64,000 nucleotides of DNA from Verrucomicrobiales bacterium (lineage in GTDB: Bacteria; Verrucomicrobiota; Verrucomicrobiia; Limisphaerales; UBA11358): assembly GCA_028712475.1 (NCBI GenBank), contig JAQTQB010000001.1, positions 186,001-250,000 on the forward strand. The letters are read 5' to 3'. This document shows, piece by piece, positions 49,331-58,217 of the stretch (position 1 is the first letter of the stretch; each line of letters starts with the position of its first letter). A program made the translations under genes and the position numbers. The notes under the pieces are model-generated. The model had not been told where the DNA came from. It saw only the letters and a list, made by a program, of their open reading frames with translations, and did not search any database.

Positions 49331-51337
49331 CTAATTTTTCGCGGGCGCGTTGGTGGCGCGGAACGATTCGCGCCACGGCTGGTTTTTTTGATAAAGCTCC
49401 AGCCGTTGCTGGATCATCGGCAGGTCTTTTAATTTTACCTGGGTGGCCAGCCTGACCGCCCCCTTCGCGACTTCCTGGGCGTTGGGAAAATCGCCGGTCT
49501 CGGCGCAGGCCATGGCAAGCGCGTCAAGGACGAGCGGTTGCGCGCCGCCGGTCAGGGCGTTGGCCTTGGCGGCAAGCACGAGCGCGGTTTTGCCGTTGCG
49601 AACTTCCGAATCGTCAATGGCCGCAAGCACATGGGCGATGTAGGCGAGGAATTGAAAATTATCCGGCTCAAGCCGTAACGCAGCGCTAAATTGGTCAACC
49701 GCCCCGGCATTGCGGCCTTGTTTGAGCAGCATTTTGCCCAGTTCCAAATGCGGCGATGCATAACTTGGGTCAAGCCGCATGGCTTCAGCGAACTCGCCTG
49801 CGGCCTCGTCAAACCGGTTCAACTTGGCGAGCATCTGCCCGGTGCCGTTGTGCAGAAACGCCATGCCGGGTTTCAGCCGCACGGCTTCGCGATATTCGGC
49901 GAGCGCCTCCTCCGTCCGGCCCAGATGATCCAGAATGTTGCCAAGGTTGTTGTGGATCTGGAAGCGTCCCGGCGCGAGCCGGTCGGCCTCGTGATAATAG
50001 ACGAGCGCCTCCTCAAACCTCCCCTGCGCGTCCAGCGCGACCCCGAGATCAACCAGCGCGACATCATTGTTTTTTGTCACCGCAATCGCGTGGCGGAAAA
50101 GCGTTTCTCCGTCCTGCCAGTAACGCAACTGGTGTTCCGTCACCGCCAGACACGCCGCAAGAACCACGGCGGCGGCGGCGGGCAAAATGATTTTCGGCAA
50201 TTGAAGCCGGCTGGCCAAGGCGCGGCAGCCGAAGGCGGCGGCGAGAAAAATTCCCGTGGCGGAAAAATAAGTGTAGCGGTCGGCCAAAGCTGCGCCGCCG
50301 ACCTGCACCAGGCCGATGACCGGCACGAGCATCCCCAAAAACCACAGCCAGCCGGCTATCAAATAAGAACCGTGCTTGCGCGCAAGCCAGACGCCGGCGG
50401 AAATCATGACCAGGACGGCGACGGCCACAGCGACGGCAAGCGCGGAGATTTTCCCCGGCAGCGGATAGATGATCGCCAGGTCGGCCGGCCAGAATATTTT
50501 TTGCAGATACACCGCGTAAGCCACGGGCAGATTTTCCAAACGATAGGCCAGCGAGACATTTTTGAGCGACACGACGGCTTCGCCGTGGTGTTGCGCGAGG
50601 AAGGTGACGACGCAGGAAGCGGCGGTGAGGAGGAAAAATGGCCACTTTTCCAAAGTCAGAAGGATGAAGGATGAAGGATGAAGTTTTGAATCTGTGCTAC
50701 CTTCAACACGCTTCAGCGGCCAATAATCCAGAAGCAACATGACAAACGGCAGCGTCACGAGCATCGGCTTGGACATCAAGCCCAGCGCGAAAAAAATCAG
50801 GGCGAACCAGAAGCTGCGCCGGCAATTTTCCTTCGCGTATTTTGTGTAAGACAACAGCGTCAGCATTGCGAAGAACGTGCTTAAGACGTCCTTGCGCTCG
50901 GCGACCCACGCGACGGATTCGACATGGAGCGGATGCCACGCGAACAGCGCGGCGATGAACGCGCACGGCCACATCAAATCCGCTTGCCGAGCCGAAGCGT
51001 CTCCGCGAAGGCTGGTCAGCCGCAGCAACAGCACAAACAACAGGGCTGCATTCGCCGCGTGGAACAGCGCGTTGACGTAATGATGCGCCCCGGCGTTGAG
51101 GCCGAACAGCCAGCAATCGGTCATGTGCGAAAGCCAGGTGAGAGGATGCCAGTTGCTCGCATGGCCGGTGACGAAAGCCCATTTGATCCCGGCAAACGTC
51201 AGCCCTTGTTTGACAATGGGATTGTTGGTGATGTAATCGTCGTCGTCGTAATTGACGAAACGGTGCGTCCCCACCGGCAGATAAACCAGCAGCGTGGTGA
51301 GCGCGAGCAACAGGGCGATTAGGCGCGGTCGTGACAT
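49331..51337 (-). CDS. Polytopic membrane protein with C-terminal TPR repeats
   Basis: The N-terminal half (residues about 8-400) holds about ten membrane segments with the O-mannosyltransferase-like pattern HRFVNYDDDDYITNNP, GHASNWHPLTWLSHMTDCWL and FAWHPLHVESVAWVAERKD. The C-terminal half has at least five TPR units (ALVYYHEADRLAPGRFQIHN, ALAEYREAVRLKPGMAFLHN and so on). Such proteins are abundant in this phylum and may glycosylate exported proteins, which is unproven. Residues about 219-226 are encoded by a GGATGAA heptamer read on the minus strand as HPSSFIL. The start is at MSRPRLIALL; upstream codons lack similarity. Confidence 0.84.
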   Translation of the reverse strand: MSRPRLIALLLALTTLLVYLPVGTHRFVNYDDDDYITNNPIVKQGLTFAGIKWAFVTGHASNWHPLTWLSHMTDCWLFGLNAGAHHYVNALFHAANAALLFVLLLRLTSLRGDASARQADLMWPCAFIAALFAWHPLHVESVAWVAERKDVLSTFFAMLTLLSYTKYAKENCRRSFWFALIFFALGLMSKPMLVTLPFVMLLLDYWPLKRVEGSTDSKLHPSSFILLTLEKWPFFLLTAASCVVTFLAQHHGEAVVSLKNVSLAYRLENLPVAYAVYLQKIFWPADLAIIYPLPGKISALAVAVAVAVLVMISAGVWLARKHGSYLIAGWLWFLGMLVPVIGLVQVGGAALADRYTYFSATGIFLAAAFGCRALASRLQLPKIILPAAAAVVLAACLAVTEHQLRYWQDGETLFRHAIAVTKNNDVALVDLGVALDAQGRFEEALVYYHEADRLAPGRFQIHNNLGNILDHLGRTEEALAEYREAVRLKPGMAFLHNGTGQMLAKLNRFDEAAGEFAEAMRLDPSYASPHLELGKMLLKQGRNAGAVDQFSAALRLEPDNFQFLAYIAHVLAAIDDSEVRNGKTALVLAAKANALTGGAQPLVLDALAMACAETGDFPNAQEVAKGAVRLATQVKLKDLPMIQQRLELYQKNQPWRESFRATNAPAKN
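50662..50682. repeat. Tandem heptamer (GGATGAA)x3 inside the TPR gene
   Basis: Three perfect GGATGAA units lie within the membrane-protein gene, antisense to it. On the coding strand the unit is TTCATCC, which is open in every frame; the opposite strand would contain TGA. The array sits in the orientation that can be translated. Confidence 0.9.
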
Positions 51338-51382
51338 CGCGCTCCTTTGTAAGCAATTTTCCCGGCGGGGCAAGCCATGAAG

Positions 51383-51412
51383 CAAAGTTTCTTTTTCGCG
51401 AAAAAGGCTTTG
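51383..51412. promoter_or_regulatory. Palindrome upstream of tolQ
   Basis: CTTTTTCGCGAAAAAG (51391-51406) is a perfect 16-base palindrome, extended by CAAAG/CTTTG arms. It lies between the divergent TPR gene and tolQ. It could be an operator or a structured leader. Confidence 0.45.
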
Positions 51413-51504
51413 CATTTTTCCGCAGGCGGGGTAGAAATTTCCCCGGCAGTTAACGATTCGACCGTCTGCCGCTTGGCCGCTCCTCTCCCTCACGACCAAG
51501 TCAA

Positions 51505-52242
51505 ATGTCGTGCATGATGAACGGACTCTCTTTTATTGTCGTGGGGGCTGCCTCTAATCAGGCGGAACTCGTTTATGTCTGGACGCAGGCGACACCTGAA
51601 GCCAAGGTGATCATCTGCTGTCTCCTCGTGTTTTCCGTCGTCGCCTGGTCGGTCATGATCTCCAAGGCCATCCAGATGCGCCGCGCGAAAAAATTGAACT
51701 ATTATTTTGACCAGGAATTCCATTCGCAGAAAAAAGTGCTCGATATGTTTGACCGCAAGTTGCAGGTCGAAGGCTGCCCGCTCTACATGGTTTATCAGAC
51801 CGGCTGCGTGGAACTGGATGCGCGGCTGCGCGGGCCGGGCGGCGAACGCAGCAAACAGAATGTCTCGCTCAAAAACATGGAGCACGTCAAGCGCGCCATG
51901 GAAAACGTCGTCGCGCAGGAATCATTGAAGCTGGAATCCGGCTTGATTCTGCTGGCGATCGCGGTGAGCGGCGCGCCGTTCATCGGACTGCTCGGCACGG
52001 TCTGGGGCGTGATGAGCACGTTCGCCGGCATCGCCCAGCAGGGCAGCGCGACGATGGCTGCGATGGCGCCTGGCGTTTCAGCGGCGCTCGTCACCACGGT
52101 CGCCGGACTGCTCGTGGCGATTCCCTCGATGTTCGCCTATAATTGGCTCGTGCATAATCTGCGCGTGTTCACGGTCGGCCTGGATAATTTCGCGCAGGAA
52201 CTGGTTTCCAAGATGGAGACGGAATTTCTGGCGGATGAATGA
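51505..52242 (+). CDS. tolQ: TolQ/ExbB-type proton channel subunit
   Basis: Inner-membrane motor subunit. Three membrane segments (about 34-54, 145-170 and 195-218) and the motif FIGLLGTVWGVMSTFAGIAQQG with the threonine-containing pore and VSAALVTTVAGLLVAIPS define the family. First gene of the tolQ-tolR-tolA-tolB-pal cluster, followed by tolR at nine bases. An internal ATG at 51514 is an alternative start. Confidence 0.93.
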   Translation: MSCMMNGLSFIVVGAASNQAELVYVWTQATPEAKVIICCLLVFSVVAWSVMISKAIQMRRAKKLNYYFDQEFHSQKKVLDMFDRKLQVEGCPLYMVYQTGCVELDARLRGPGGERSKQNVSLKNMEHVKRAMENVVAQESLKLESGLILLAIAVSGAPFIGLLGTVWGVMSTFAGIAQQGSATMAAMAPGVSAALVTTVAGLLVAIPSMFAYNWLVHNLRVFTVGLDNFAQELVSKMETEFLADE

Positions 52243-52251
52243 TTTTTCACG

Positions 52252-52671
52252 ATGAGACGATTTTCCCAGCGCAGTCAGATGGTGACGTTGAACGAAATCA
52301 ACATCACGCCGCTGCTGGATCTTGCCTTCGTGCTGCTCATCATCTTCGTCATCACCACGCCGCTGCTGGAACAAAGCATCAATCTCCAGCTGCCGCGCGG
52401 CGGCCAGCCGGAAAAGGCCATTGAGAAGCGCAACATCCGCACCGTCGAAGTCGGGCAGGCCGGCGTTTACGTCCTCGACAAACAGCGCATGAAAAGCCTC
52501 GACGATCTGACGGCGCGGCTGGCGGCGGAATTTCGCGCGAATCCGAACCTGATCGTTTACATTCGCGCTGATGCGGAAGGCCGTTATAAATTTGTGGCCG
52601 ACGTGATTGACCGCTGCCAGAAAAACGGCATCACGCGCTACTCGCTCCGCACCGACCCGTCACCCAAATGA
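52252..52671 (+). CDS. tolR: TolR/ExbD-type subunit
   Basis: A single N-terminal membrane segment with the essential aspartate (ITPLLDLAFVLLIIFVI) and a periplasmic domain ending in DVIDRCQKNGITRYSLRT. 139 aa. It couples proton flow with TolQ. The final four bases overlap tolA. Confidence 0.92.
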   Translation: MRRFSQRSQMVTLNEINITPLLDLAFVLLIIFVITTPLLEQSINLQLPRGGQPEKAIEKRNIRTVEVGQAGVYVLDKQRMKSLDDLTARLAAEFRANPNLIVYIRADAEGRYKFVADVIDRCQKNGITRYSLRTDPSPK

Positions 52672-53471
52672 ACCGCCTGCAAAAAAAATGCGCCATCGCC
52701 ACGGCGGGATTTCACCTGCTGCTGCTGGTGATTTTGTTTGTCGGCCCGGCATTTTTCTGGTCGCGGGAAAAACCGGACGACACGCCGGTGCTGGACATGA
52801 TCCCTGCCAATTTGATTGATGCTGCGTCCACCGGTGTCCGGGGTGCCCAACCGCCGCCGCCCGCGCCCGCTGTTGTTCCGCCAACACCAACGCCCCCGGC
52901 CCCGACTCCTCCCGCGCCCACGCCCACGCCGGAAAAAGTTGAACCGGTCAAGCCGCCCAAAGAAACTGTGAAGCCGGATTTGACGCCCGTTGAGAAGCCG
53001 AGCGTGACGAAGCCGAAAATCAATTTGGTTCCCACGACGCGCACCGTGCCGAAAACCGCTTCGACTTCGGCCAAAGCGACGCCCGACAATTTAAAGGCGA
53101 TCAAGTCCGCGCTCCAAACATTGCGCTCAAGCCTGTCTTCCAGCACGACGATTGACATGCCGGGCAACAGCAGCGCGGCGGCGGCGAATTACGCGCAGGT
53201 CGTCAAAAGCGTTTACGAGCAGGCGTGGACGCCGCCGGACGACACCGCCAGCGACGACGCGAACATCAAGGTCCGCGTCACCATCGCCAGTGATGGCACG
53301 GTGATTTCCGCGCGGGTCATTGCGCCGTCGGGCGACGCCAGCGTTGACAAGTCCGTGCGCAGCACGCTGGAGCGCGTCCAATTTATCGCTCCGTTTCCGT
53401 CCGGCACATCGGACAAGGAGCGGTCTTACATCATCAACTTCAACCTCAAATCCAAACGACTGCTCGGATGA
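52668..53471 (+). CDS. TolA/TonB-like energy transducer
   Basis: One N-terminal membrane segment (TAGFHLLLLVILFVGPAFF) is followed by a long P/T/A-rich periplasmic linker (about residues 60-125) and a C-terminal TonB-like domain (VYEQAWTPPDDTASDDANIK, TIASDGTVISARVIAPSGD). Its place between tolR and tolB makes TolA the likely role. The helical TolA middle domain is replaced by a proline-rich linker, as in TonB. Confidence 0.83.
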   Translation: MNRLQKKCAIATAGFHLLLLVILFVGPAFFWSREKPDDTPVLDMIPANLIDAASTGVRGAQPPPPAPAVVPPTPTPPAPTPPAPTPTPEKVEPVKPPKETVKPDLTPVEKPSVTKPKINLVPTTRTVPKTASTSAKATPDNLKAIKSALQTLRSSLSSSTTIDMPGNSSAAAANYAQVVKSVYEQAWTPPDDTASDDANIKVRVTIASDGTVISARVIAPSGDASVDKSVRSTLERVQFIAPFPSGTSDKERSYIINFNLKSKRLLG

Positions 53472-54658
53472 AAAATAAAATTCTTCACTCAATCAAAATC
53501 GGCCTGCCCGTCTTGCTCGCGGTCGTCGCGCTCAATCTTTCCCGCGCCCAGGAAGAGATCAACATTTCAACAACGATCCAAGTCATGGGCCAGACCAAGC
53601 CCATCCCTGTTTCGCTCGAAGGTTTCACCGGCGAGGCGCTGGACGTTTTGAAATTCGACCTTTACGTCCAGGGCTTCAGCTTCGTCGCGCCCGACGCCGC
53701 GCAATACCGGATCAGCGGCAGCAGCGCGGGCAATGTGCAGGGCCATGTGACGGATGTCATCAGCAAGCAAACGAAATTTTCGCGCAGCTACACCGGGGCA
53801 TCGTTGCGGAAACAGGCGCATGCGTTCGCCGATGACATCGTCGAAACCATCACGGGCAAAAAGGGAATCGGGCAGACCAAGATCGCATTCAAAGCGCAGC
53901 CGGCCGGGGGCAACGGCGAGATTTATGTCGCGGATTTCGACGGTCATAACCCGGTGGAGGTCACGCATGACAACTCGATTGCGGCTGCGCCGACGTGGGC
54001 GCCCAGACGGCTGGCGCTTTATTACACGTCGTATCAGCCCGGCAACCCGGACATTTTTTATCACAATTTGAGCACCGGCGAGCGCCGCATCGTCGCCAAG
54101 TTTTCCGGCTTGAACACGAGCGCGGCAATTTCGCCGGACGGCTCGAAGCTGGCGCTGATTTTGAGCAAAAGCGGCAGCCCGGACGTCTGGGTCTGCAACA
54201 TTGACGGCACGAATTTGAAGCAACTGACCAAAACCCCGGAAGATGAATCATCGCCATGCTGGTCGCCGGACGGGCAATGGATTTGTTTTGCGACGAAAAT
54301 AAAGGAACGCCGGGCGCTGGCCAAAATTCCGGCGGGCGGCGGCGCGGTGCAGCGGATTCCGACCTCCGGCGCTTCGAGCCCGACGGAGCCGGACTGGTCG
54401 CCGGACGGCAAATGGATCGCGTTCACGTCGCAGTATTCGAAGGGGTTTACCATCTGCGTCGTGCCGGCGGGCGGCGGCACGGCCACGGCGCTGGTCGAGG
54501 GCGAGGATCCGTCGTGGTCGCCGAACTCGCGGACGCTGGTTTGCACGCGGCGGGCGGGCGGGCGTTATACGTTGTCTGTGCTTGACGCGATGACGAAACA
54601 AGTCAAGGATATTGCCCGAATTGCGGGGAACGATTCCCAGCCTGCGTGGGCGAAATAA
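53468..54658 (+). CDS. tolB: TolB beta-propeller protein
   Basis: A periplasmic protein with a signal peptide (IGLPVLLAVVALNLSRA), the TolB N-terminal domain (FKAQPAGGNGEIYVADFDGH) and a propeller with repeated DGxxP-W-SPDG units: AISPDGSKLALILSKSGSPD, PCWSPDGQWICFATK, PDWSPDGKWIAFTSQ. It overlaps the transducer gene by four bases. At 396 aa it is slightly shorter than usual. Confidence 0.93.
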   Translation: MKNKILHSIKIGLPVLLAVVALNLSRAQEEINISTTIQVMGQTKPIPVSLEGFTGEALDVLKFDLYVQGFSFVAPDAAQYRISGSSAGNVQGHVTDVISKQTKFSRSYTGASLRKQAHAFADDIVETITGKKGIGQTKIAFKAQPAGGNGEIYVADFDGHNPVEVTHDNSIAAAPTWAPRRLALYYTSYQPGNPDIFYHNLSTGERRIVAKFSGLNTSAAISPDGSKLALILSKSGSPDVWVCNIDGTNLKQLTKTPEDESSPCWSPDGQWICFATKIKERRALAKIPAGGGAVQRIPTSGASSPTEPDWSPDGKWIAFTSQYSKGFTICVVPAGGGTATALVEGEDPSWSPNSRTLVCTRRAGGRYTLSVLDAMTKQVKDIARIAGNDSQPAWAK

Positions 54659-54701
54659 TTTTGACCCTTTGATTTAACAAATTTTTAACCATAGGAAAAA
54701 C

Positions 54702-55307
54702 ATGAAAATGACGAAACTGATTTACACGCTGGTGTTCGCGCTGGCCATCACGCTGGCGTCCACCGGCTGCCACAACCGCCAGGTCAAAGTCACGCCGATT
54801 CCGGGATCGCGTTCCGGTCAGGTTGGCGACAACCCCAGCGGCAGCACTTTGACGCCGGGCGGTGCATTTGATCCCAATGCCGGCGGCGGTGTCGGCACTG
54901 GCGGCGGGCCGACGGCAAATGCGGAAGACTTTGAAAACATGAATATGGATCGCGCCGCGCTGGCCGCTTACACGATTCATTTTGCCTTCGACAGCGCCGC
55001 CATCAAATCGAGCGAGCAAGCGAATCTTGAAGCCGTGGCGGCGGCGTTGAAATCCGACGCGAGCGCGAAGCTGCTCATCGAGGGCTACTGCGACGAACGC
55101 GGCACGGAAGAATACAACCGCTCGCTCGGCGAACGCCGCGCACTGGCCGCCCGCGAAGCGCTGGCCAGGGACGGCGTTGATCCGTCGCGCATCCGCACCA
55201 TCAGCTACGGCAAAGACAAGCCGGCCGACCCCGGCCACGATGATGCGGCGTGGGCGAAAAACCGCCGCGATGAATTCGTCCTGCTCCACCCAAAAGCCGG
55301 CGCCTGA
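54702..55307 (+). CDS. pal: Peptidoglycan-associated lipoprotein
   Basis: A lipoprotein signal (LVFALAITLASTGCHN) precedes a G/S-rich linker (about residues 30-75) and an OmpA-like domain: IHFAFDSAAIKSSEQ, LLIEGYCDERGTEEYNRSLGERRA and DGVDPSRIRTISYGKDKP. The peptidoglycan-binding D and R residues are in place. It ends the tol cluster and is followed by a terminator. Confidence 0.95.
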   Translation: MKMTKLIYTLVFALAITLASTGCHNRQVKVTPIPGSRSGQVGDNPSGSTLTPGGAFDPNAGGGVGTGGGPTANAEDFENMNMDRAALAAYTIHFAFDSAAIKSSEQANLEAVAAALKSDASAKLLIEGYCDERGTEEYNRSLGERRALAAREALARDGVDPSRIRTISYGKDKPADPGHDDAAWAKNRRDEFVLLHPKAGA

Positions 55308-55333
55308 TCGTTCGGCGGAAAATTAGAATCTCG

Positions 55334-55367
55334 CAAGGGTCGCGGTCAAACGCGGCCCTTGTTTTTT
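55334..55367 (+). terminator. Rho-independent terminator after pal
   Basis: CAAGGGTCGCG and CGCGGCCCTTG pair around a short GTCAAA loop and are followed by TTTTTT. It ends the tol-pal transcript before tatA. Confidence 0.9.
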
Positions 55368-55424
55368 ACGGCTTTACTATTCGGCGCGGCGGGCGTAGGG
55401 TTTGAGCAGGTTCAAAAAAATTTT

Positions 55425-55691
55425 ATGAATACAATGTTCGCAGCTTTTCTCGGTGGTTGGGAGTGGATTATCGTTTTGCTGGCGGTGCTGCTGCTGTTCG
55501 GCGCGAAGAAAATTCCCGAACTGGCCAAAGGTCTCGGTCAGGGCATCAAGGAATTCAAGAAGGCGACGAAGGAAGTGACGGACGAAATCCAGAACACGCC
55601 GACGGAAACGCCGACGGTCAAGCCGACGGTTGCCGCCCAGTCGCAGCCTGACTCGACGGTTTCCCAAAATTCCAATCCCCCCAAAGCCTGA
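55425..55691 (+). CDS. tatA: TatA-type twin-arginine translocase subunit
   Basis: An 88-residue protein with an N-terminal membrane helix ([20 protein letters not shown]), the FGxxK-LPEL hinge ([19 protein letters not shown]) and an amphipathic helix followed by a T/P-rich tail. The start at 55425 is preferred; a longer frame from 55359 overlaps the terminator stem region. tatC follows 19 bases later. Confidence 0.93.
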   Translation: MNTMFAAFLGGWEWIIVLLAVLLLFGAKKIPELAKGLGQGIKEFKKATKEVTDEIQNTPTETPTVKPTVAAQSQPDSTVSQNSNPPKA

Positions 55692-55709
55692 CGTCGGGTT
55701 ATTTCTCGC

Positions 55710-56774
55710 ATGGCCGACGAGCATGATTCGGAACGGCCTGACGCGCACGAAGGCGGTCCGGTCAAAACTTTCCTCGAACACCTCGAAGACTTTCGCTGGG
55801 TGATGGTCAAAAGCGTCGTCGCGCTTTTTCTGGCGATGTTGTTGTGCCTTATCGGGGCAAATTTTGTGATCGGCATCGTCAAGTGGCCGCTGAACCATGC
55901 CAGCATGAATTATCCCGTGACGGCCTGGAATTTTTTGATGGGCTGGGCGCTGCCTTTGAAAAACCTTGATTTCAGCTCCCGGGGCACGAACCAGGTCGTC
56001 GTCGTCAGCTTCGGCACCAACCATGTCGGTAATTTCACACTCTCGCCGGAAGAGCGGCAGGCTTTCAACCTCGGCACCAACCGCTATGTCGCCGTCGCCG
56101 TCGAGCCGCTCACGCTCGGCACCAACCGGGTGCTTGGCTGGCACATTGACGACAACCCCGCCGTCGTCTCCGCCGCACGGGGAATGAACATCGAGCTGGT
56201 CAACTTGAGCCCGGCGGGCGGATTTGTCGTGGCGTTTCAAGTCGCGCTTTACGGCGGCATCGTGCTGGCGTCGCCGTTCATCTTTTATTTCATCATGTCG
56301 TTCGTTTTCCCGGCGCTCAAAATGCGGGAGCAAAAATACGTTCGTCAAGGGATGTTCTTCGGGGTCGGACTTTTTCTGTTCGGCGTGTGTTTTTGTTATT
56401 TCATCCTGATGCCGGTGGCGCTGGCGGCGGCACAGGGATATTCCAACTGGCTCGGCATCGGGGCGCTCCAGTGGCGCGCGGAGGATTACATCAGTTTCGT
56501 TTGCAAATTCATGGTCGGCATGGGGCTGGGATTTGAACTGCCGGTGGTGTTGCTGACGCTGGTGAAGATCGGTGTGTTGAATTATTCCACCCTTTCGAAG
56601 GCGCGCCGCTACATGATCGTCATCAATTTGATTCTTGGCGGGGTGTTGACGACACCCGAACCCATCACCCAGCTCGTCATGTTCGTGCCGCTGCAATTGC
56701 TCTACGAGATCACCGTCTGGATCGCCTGGTATTGGGACAGGCAGGAGAAAAAACGCGCCGCGCTCGAAACGTAA
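55710..56774 (+). CDS. tatC: TatC with an enlarged first periplasmic loop
   Basis: TatC is the signal-peptide receptor of the twin-arginine pathway. The N-terminus (TFLEHLEDFRWVMVKSVVAL) and segments PFIFYFIMSFVFPALKMREQ, FKMVGMGLGFELPVVLLTLV-like VGMGLGFELPVVLLTLVKIG and TTPEPITQLVMFVPLQLLYE give six membrane helices. Between helices 1 and 2 there are about 120 extra residues (about 60-165) containing four GTNxxV repeats. Typical TatC is about 250 aa; this one is 354. The conserved glutamate in the first cytoplasmic segment is present. Confidence 0.93.
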   Translation: MADEHDSERPDAHEGGPVKTFLEHLEDFRWVMVKSVVALFLAMLLCLIGANFVIGIVKWPLNHASMNYPVTAWNFLMGWALPLKNLDFSSRGTNQVVVVSFGTNHVGNFTLSPEERQAFNLGTNRYVAVAVEPLTLGTNRVLGWHIDDNPAVVSAARGMNIELVNLSPAGGFVVAFQVALYGGIVLASPFIFYFIMSFVFPALKMREQKYVRQGMFFGVGLFLFGVCFCYFILMPVALAAAQGYSNWLGIGALQWRAEDYISFVCKFMVGMGLGFELPVVLLTLVKIGVLNYSTLSKARRYMIVINLILGGVLTTPEPITQLVMFVPLQLLYEITVWIAWYWDRQEKKRAALET

Positions 56775-56831
56775 AACGCACTTTACAAACCGGCGATTCG
56801 GCGTAGTCTCAAATTAACAACAAAAAAACGT

Positions 56832-57272
56832 ATGCGTAACGTAACACCTTTTCTCGCTGTGGCCGCGCTCGCCGGCTTGTTCACCGCCGGTTGCGCCGGG
56901 CCGGAACAAAAAATGGGTCGCGGCGTTTCCAACACCCTGAACATTGTTAACATGGGCGAAATCAACCGCGGGGTTGAGCAGTCCGCCGTCATGGGAACGC
57001 CCGCTCCCGGTTACGCCACCGGCTTCTTTCACGGTCTCAACCAGACTTTGGCCCGCACCGGCATGGGAGTTTATGAGATCGTCACCTTTCCTTTCCCGCC
57101 GTATCACCCGGTCGCGACCAAATATGTGTCGCCGACACAGGGCTATCCCGACAGCTACAAGCCGGGATTGTTTGACGGGTCCACCTTCCAGACCGACACC
57201 TACTATGGTTTCAGCGGCGGCGACATCGCGCCGTTCGTTCCCGGCAGCCGGTTTGCAGTTTTCCAGAATTGA
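56832..57272 (+). CDS. Exosortase-associated-type lipoprotein (TIGR04073-like)
   Basis: A 146-residue lipoprotein (LAVAALAGLFTAGCAGPEQ) with the pattern KMGRGVSNTLNIVNMGEINR, GYATGFFHGLNQTLARTGMG and YEIVTFPFPPYHPV, resembling the TIGR04073 family that co-occurs with exosortase in Verrucomicrobiota. Its function is unknown. A terminator follows. Confidence 0.8.
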   Translation: MRNVTPFLAVAALAGLFTAGCAGPEQKMGRGVSNTLNIVNMGEINRGVEQSAVMGTPAPGYATGFFHGLNQTLARTGMGVYEIVTFPFPPYHPVATKYVSPTQGYPDSYKPGLFDGSTFQTDTYYGFSGGDIAPFVPGSRFAVFQN

Positions 57273-57294
57273 AATTGGCGGATTCAATCACCGC

Positions 57295-57331
57295 AACGCG
57301 CCAATGATTTTACGTTGGCGCGTTTTGCTTT
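57295..57331 (+). terminator. Rho-independent terminator before ispE
   Basis: AACGCGCCAA (57295-57304) and TTGGCGCGTT (57315-57324) are perfect arms around a TGATTTTACG loop, followed by TTGCTTT. It overlaps any longer upstream start of ispE and supports the start at 57339. Confidence 0.9.
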
Positions 57332-57338
57332 CCCAACC

Positions 57339-58205
57339 ATGCAAAAAAAATCGCCCTGCAAAGTCAACCTGCTGCTGAACATCCTCGGCCGGCGCGCCGA
57401 CGGCTTTCATGAACTCGAAACGGTCATGCAGCCGGTGAATTATTGTGATGATCTGACATTCGAGCGCATCGGCGGCGGCGTCAAGCTTTCGTGCGGCGAT
57501 GCCGCTTTGCCCACGGATTCACGCAACCTGGTTTTTCGCGCGGCGGCAAATTTCCTGTCGGCGGCCAAGATTTCCGACGGCGTAAAAATTCATCTGGAGA
57601 AAAAAATTCCGCTCGCCGCCGGTCTGGGCGGCGGCAGCGGCAACGCCGCCACCACGCTGCTCGCGCTCAACGAACTTTTCGACCGGCCGCTTTCTGCCGC
57701 CAGGCTGGACGAACTTGCCGCCGCGCTTGGTTCAGACATCCCATTTTTTCTCTACGGCAAACCGGCGCTTGCGGTGGGACGCGGTGAAAAAGTTGCGCTG
57801 CTCGAAAATTTTCCGGCGCTGGCCGGCAGGGCGTTTTTTCTGATCCATCCCGGCTTCGGCATTTCCACGCCGTGGGCCTATCAAAATCTCGCGCGCTTTC
57901 CCGCCGCGTTGAACGGCGAAAAAGGCCGCGCGCAAAAATTGATTTCAAAGCTTCAAAACGATGACTGGCCCGCCGCCGCCGGCGGCTTTTACAATTCGCT
58001 CGAGGCGCCCGCGCTGGACAAATTCCCCGTGCTGTCGCTGTATCAGGAATTTCTGCGCGAACAGGGAGCGCTCGCCACGCTCATGTCCGGCAGCGGCTCG
58101 ACCACGTTTGCCATCGTGGAAAATTTGTCAGCCGGCGAATCGCTCGTGGAAAAGTTCAAAGGGACGTTCGGCCAGAATTGCTGGACGGCAGTTGTGCCGG
58201 TTTGA
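57339..58205 (+). CDS. ispE: 4-diphosphocytidyl-2-C-methyl-D-erythritol kinase
   Basis: GHMP-family kinase of the MEP isoprenoid pathway. SPCKVNLLLNILGRRADGFH at the start, the ATP loop IPLAAGLGGGSGNAATTLLAL, LGSDIPFFLYGKPALAVGRG and the ending LMSGSGSTTFAIVE are typical. The start at 57339 is chosen; a longer start lies inside the terminator. 288 aa is normal. It is convergent with murJ. Confidence 0.95.
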   Translation: MQKKSPCKVNLLLNILGRRADGFHELETVMQPVNYCDDLTFERIGGGVKLSCGDAALPTDSRNLVFRAAANFLSAAKISDGVKIHLEKKIPLAAGLGGGSGNAATTLLALNELFDRPLSAARLDELAAALGSDIPFFLYGKPALAVGRGEKVALLENFPALAGRAFFLIHPGFGISTPWAYQNLARFPAALNGEKGRAQKLISKLQNDDWPAAAGGFYNSLEAPALDKFPVLSLYQEFLREQGALATLMSGSGSTTFAIVENLSAGESLVEKFKGTFGQNCWTAVVPV

Positions 58206-58217
58206 CGGAGCGCGGGT

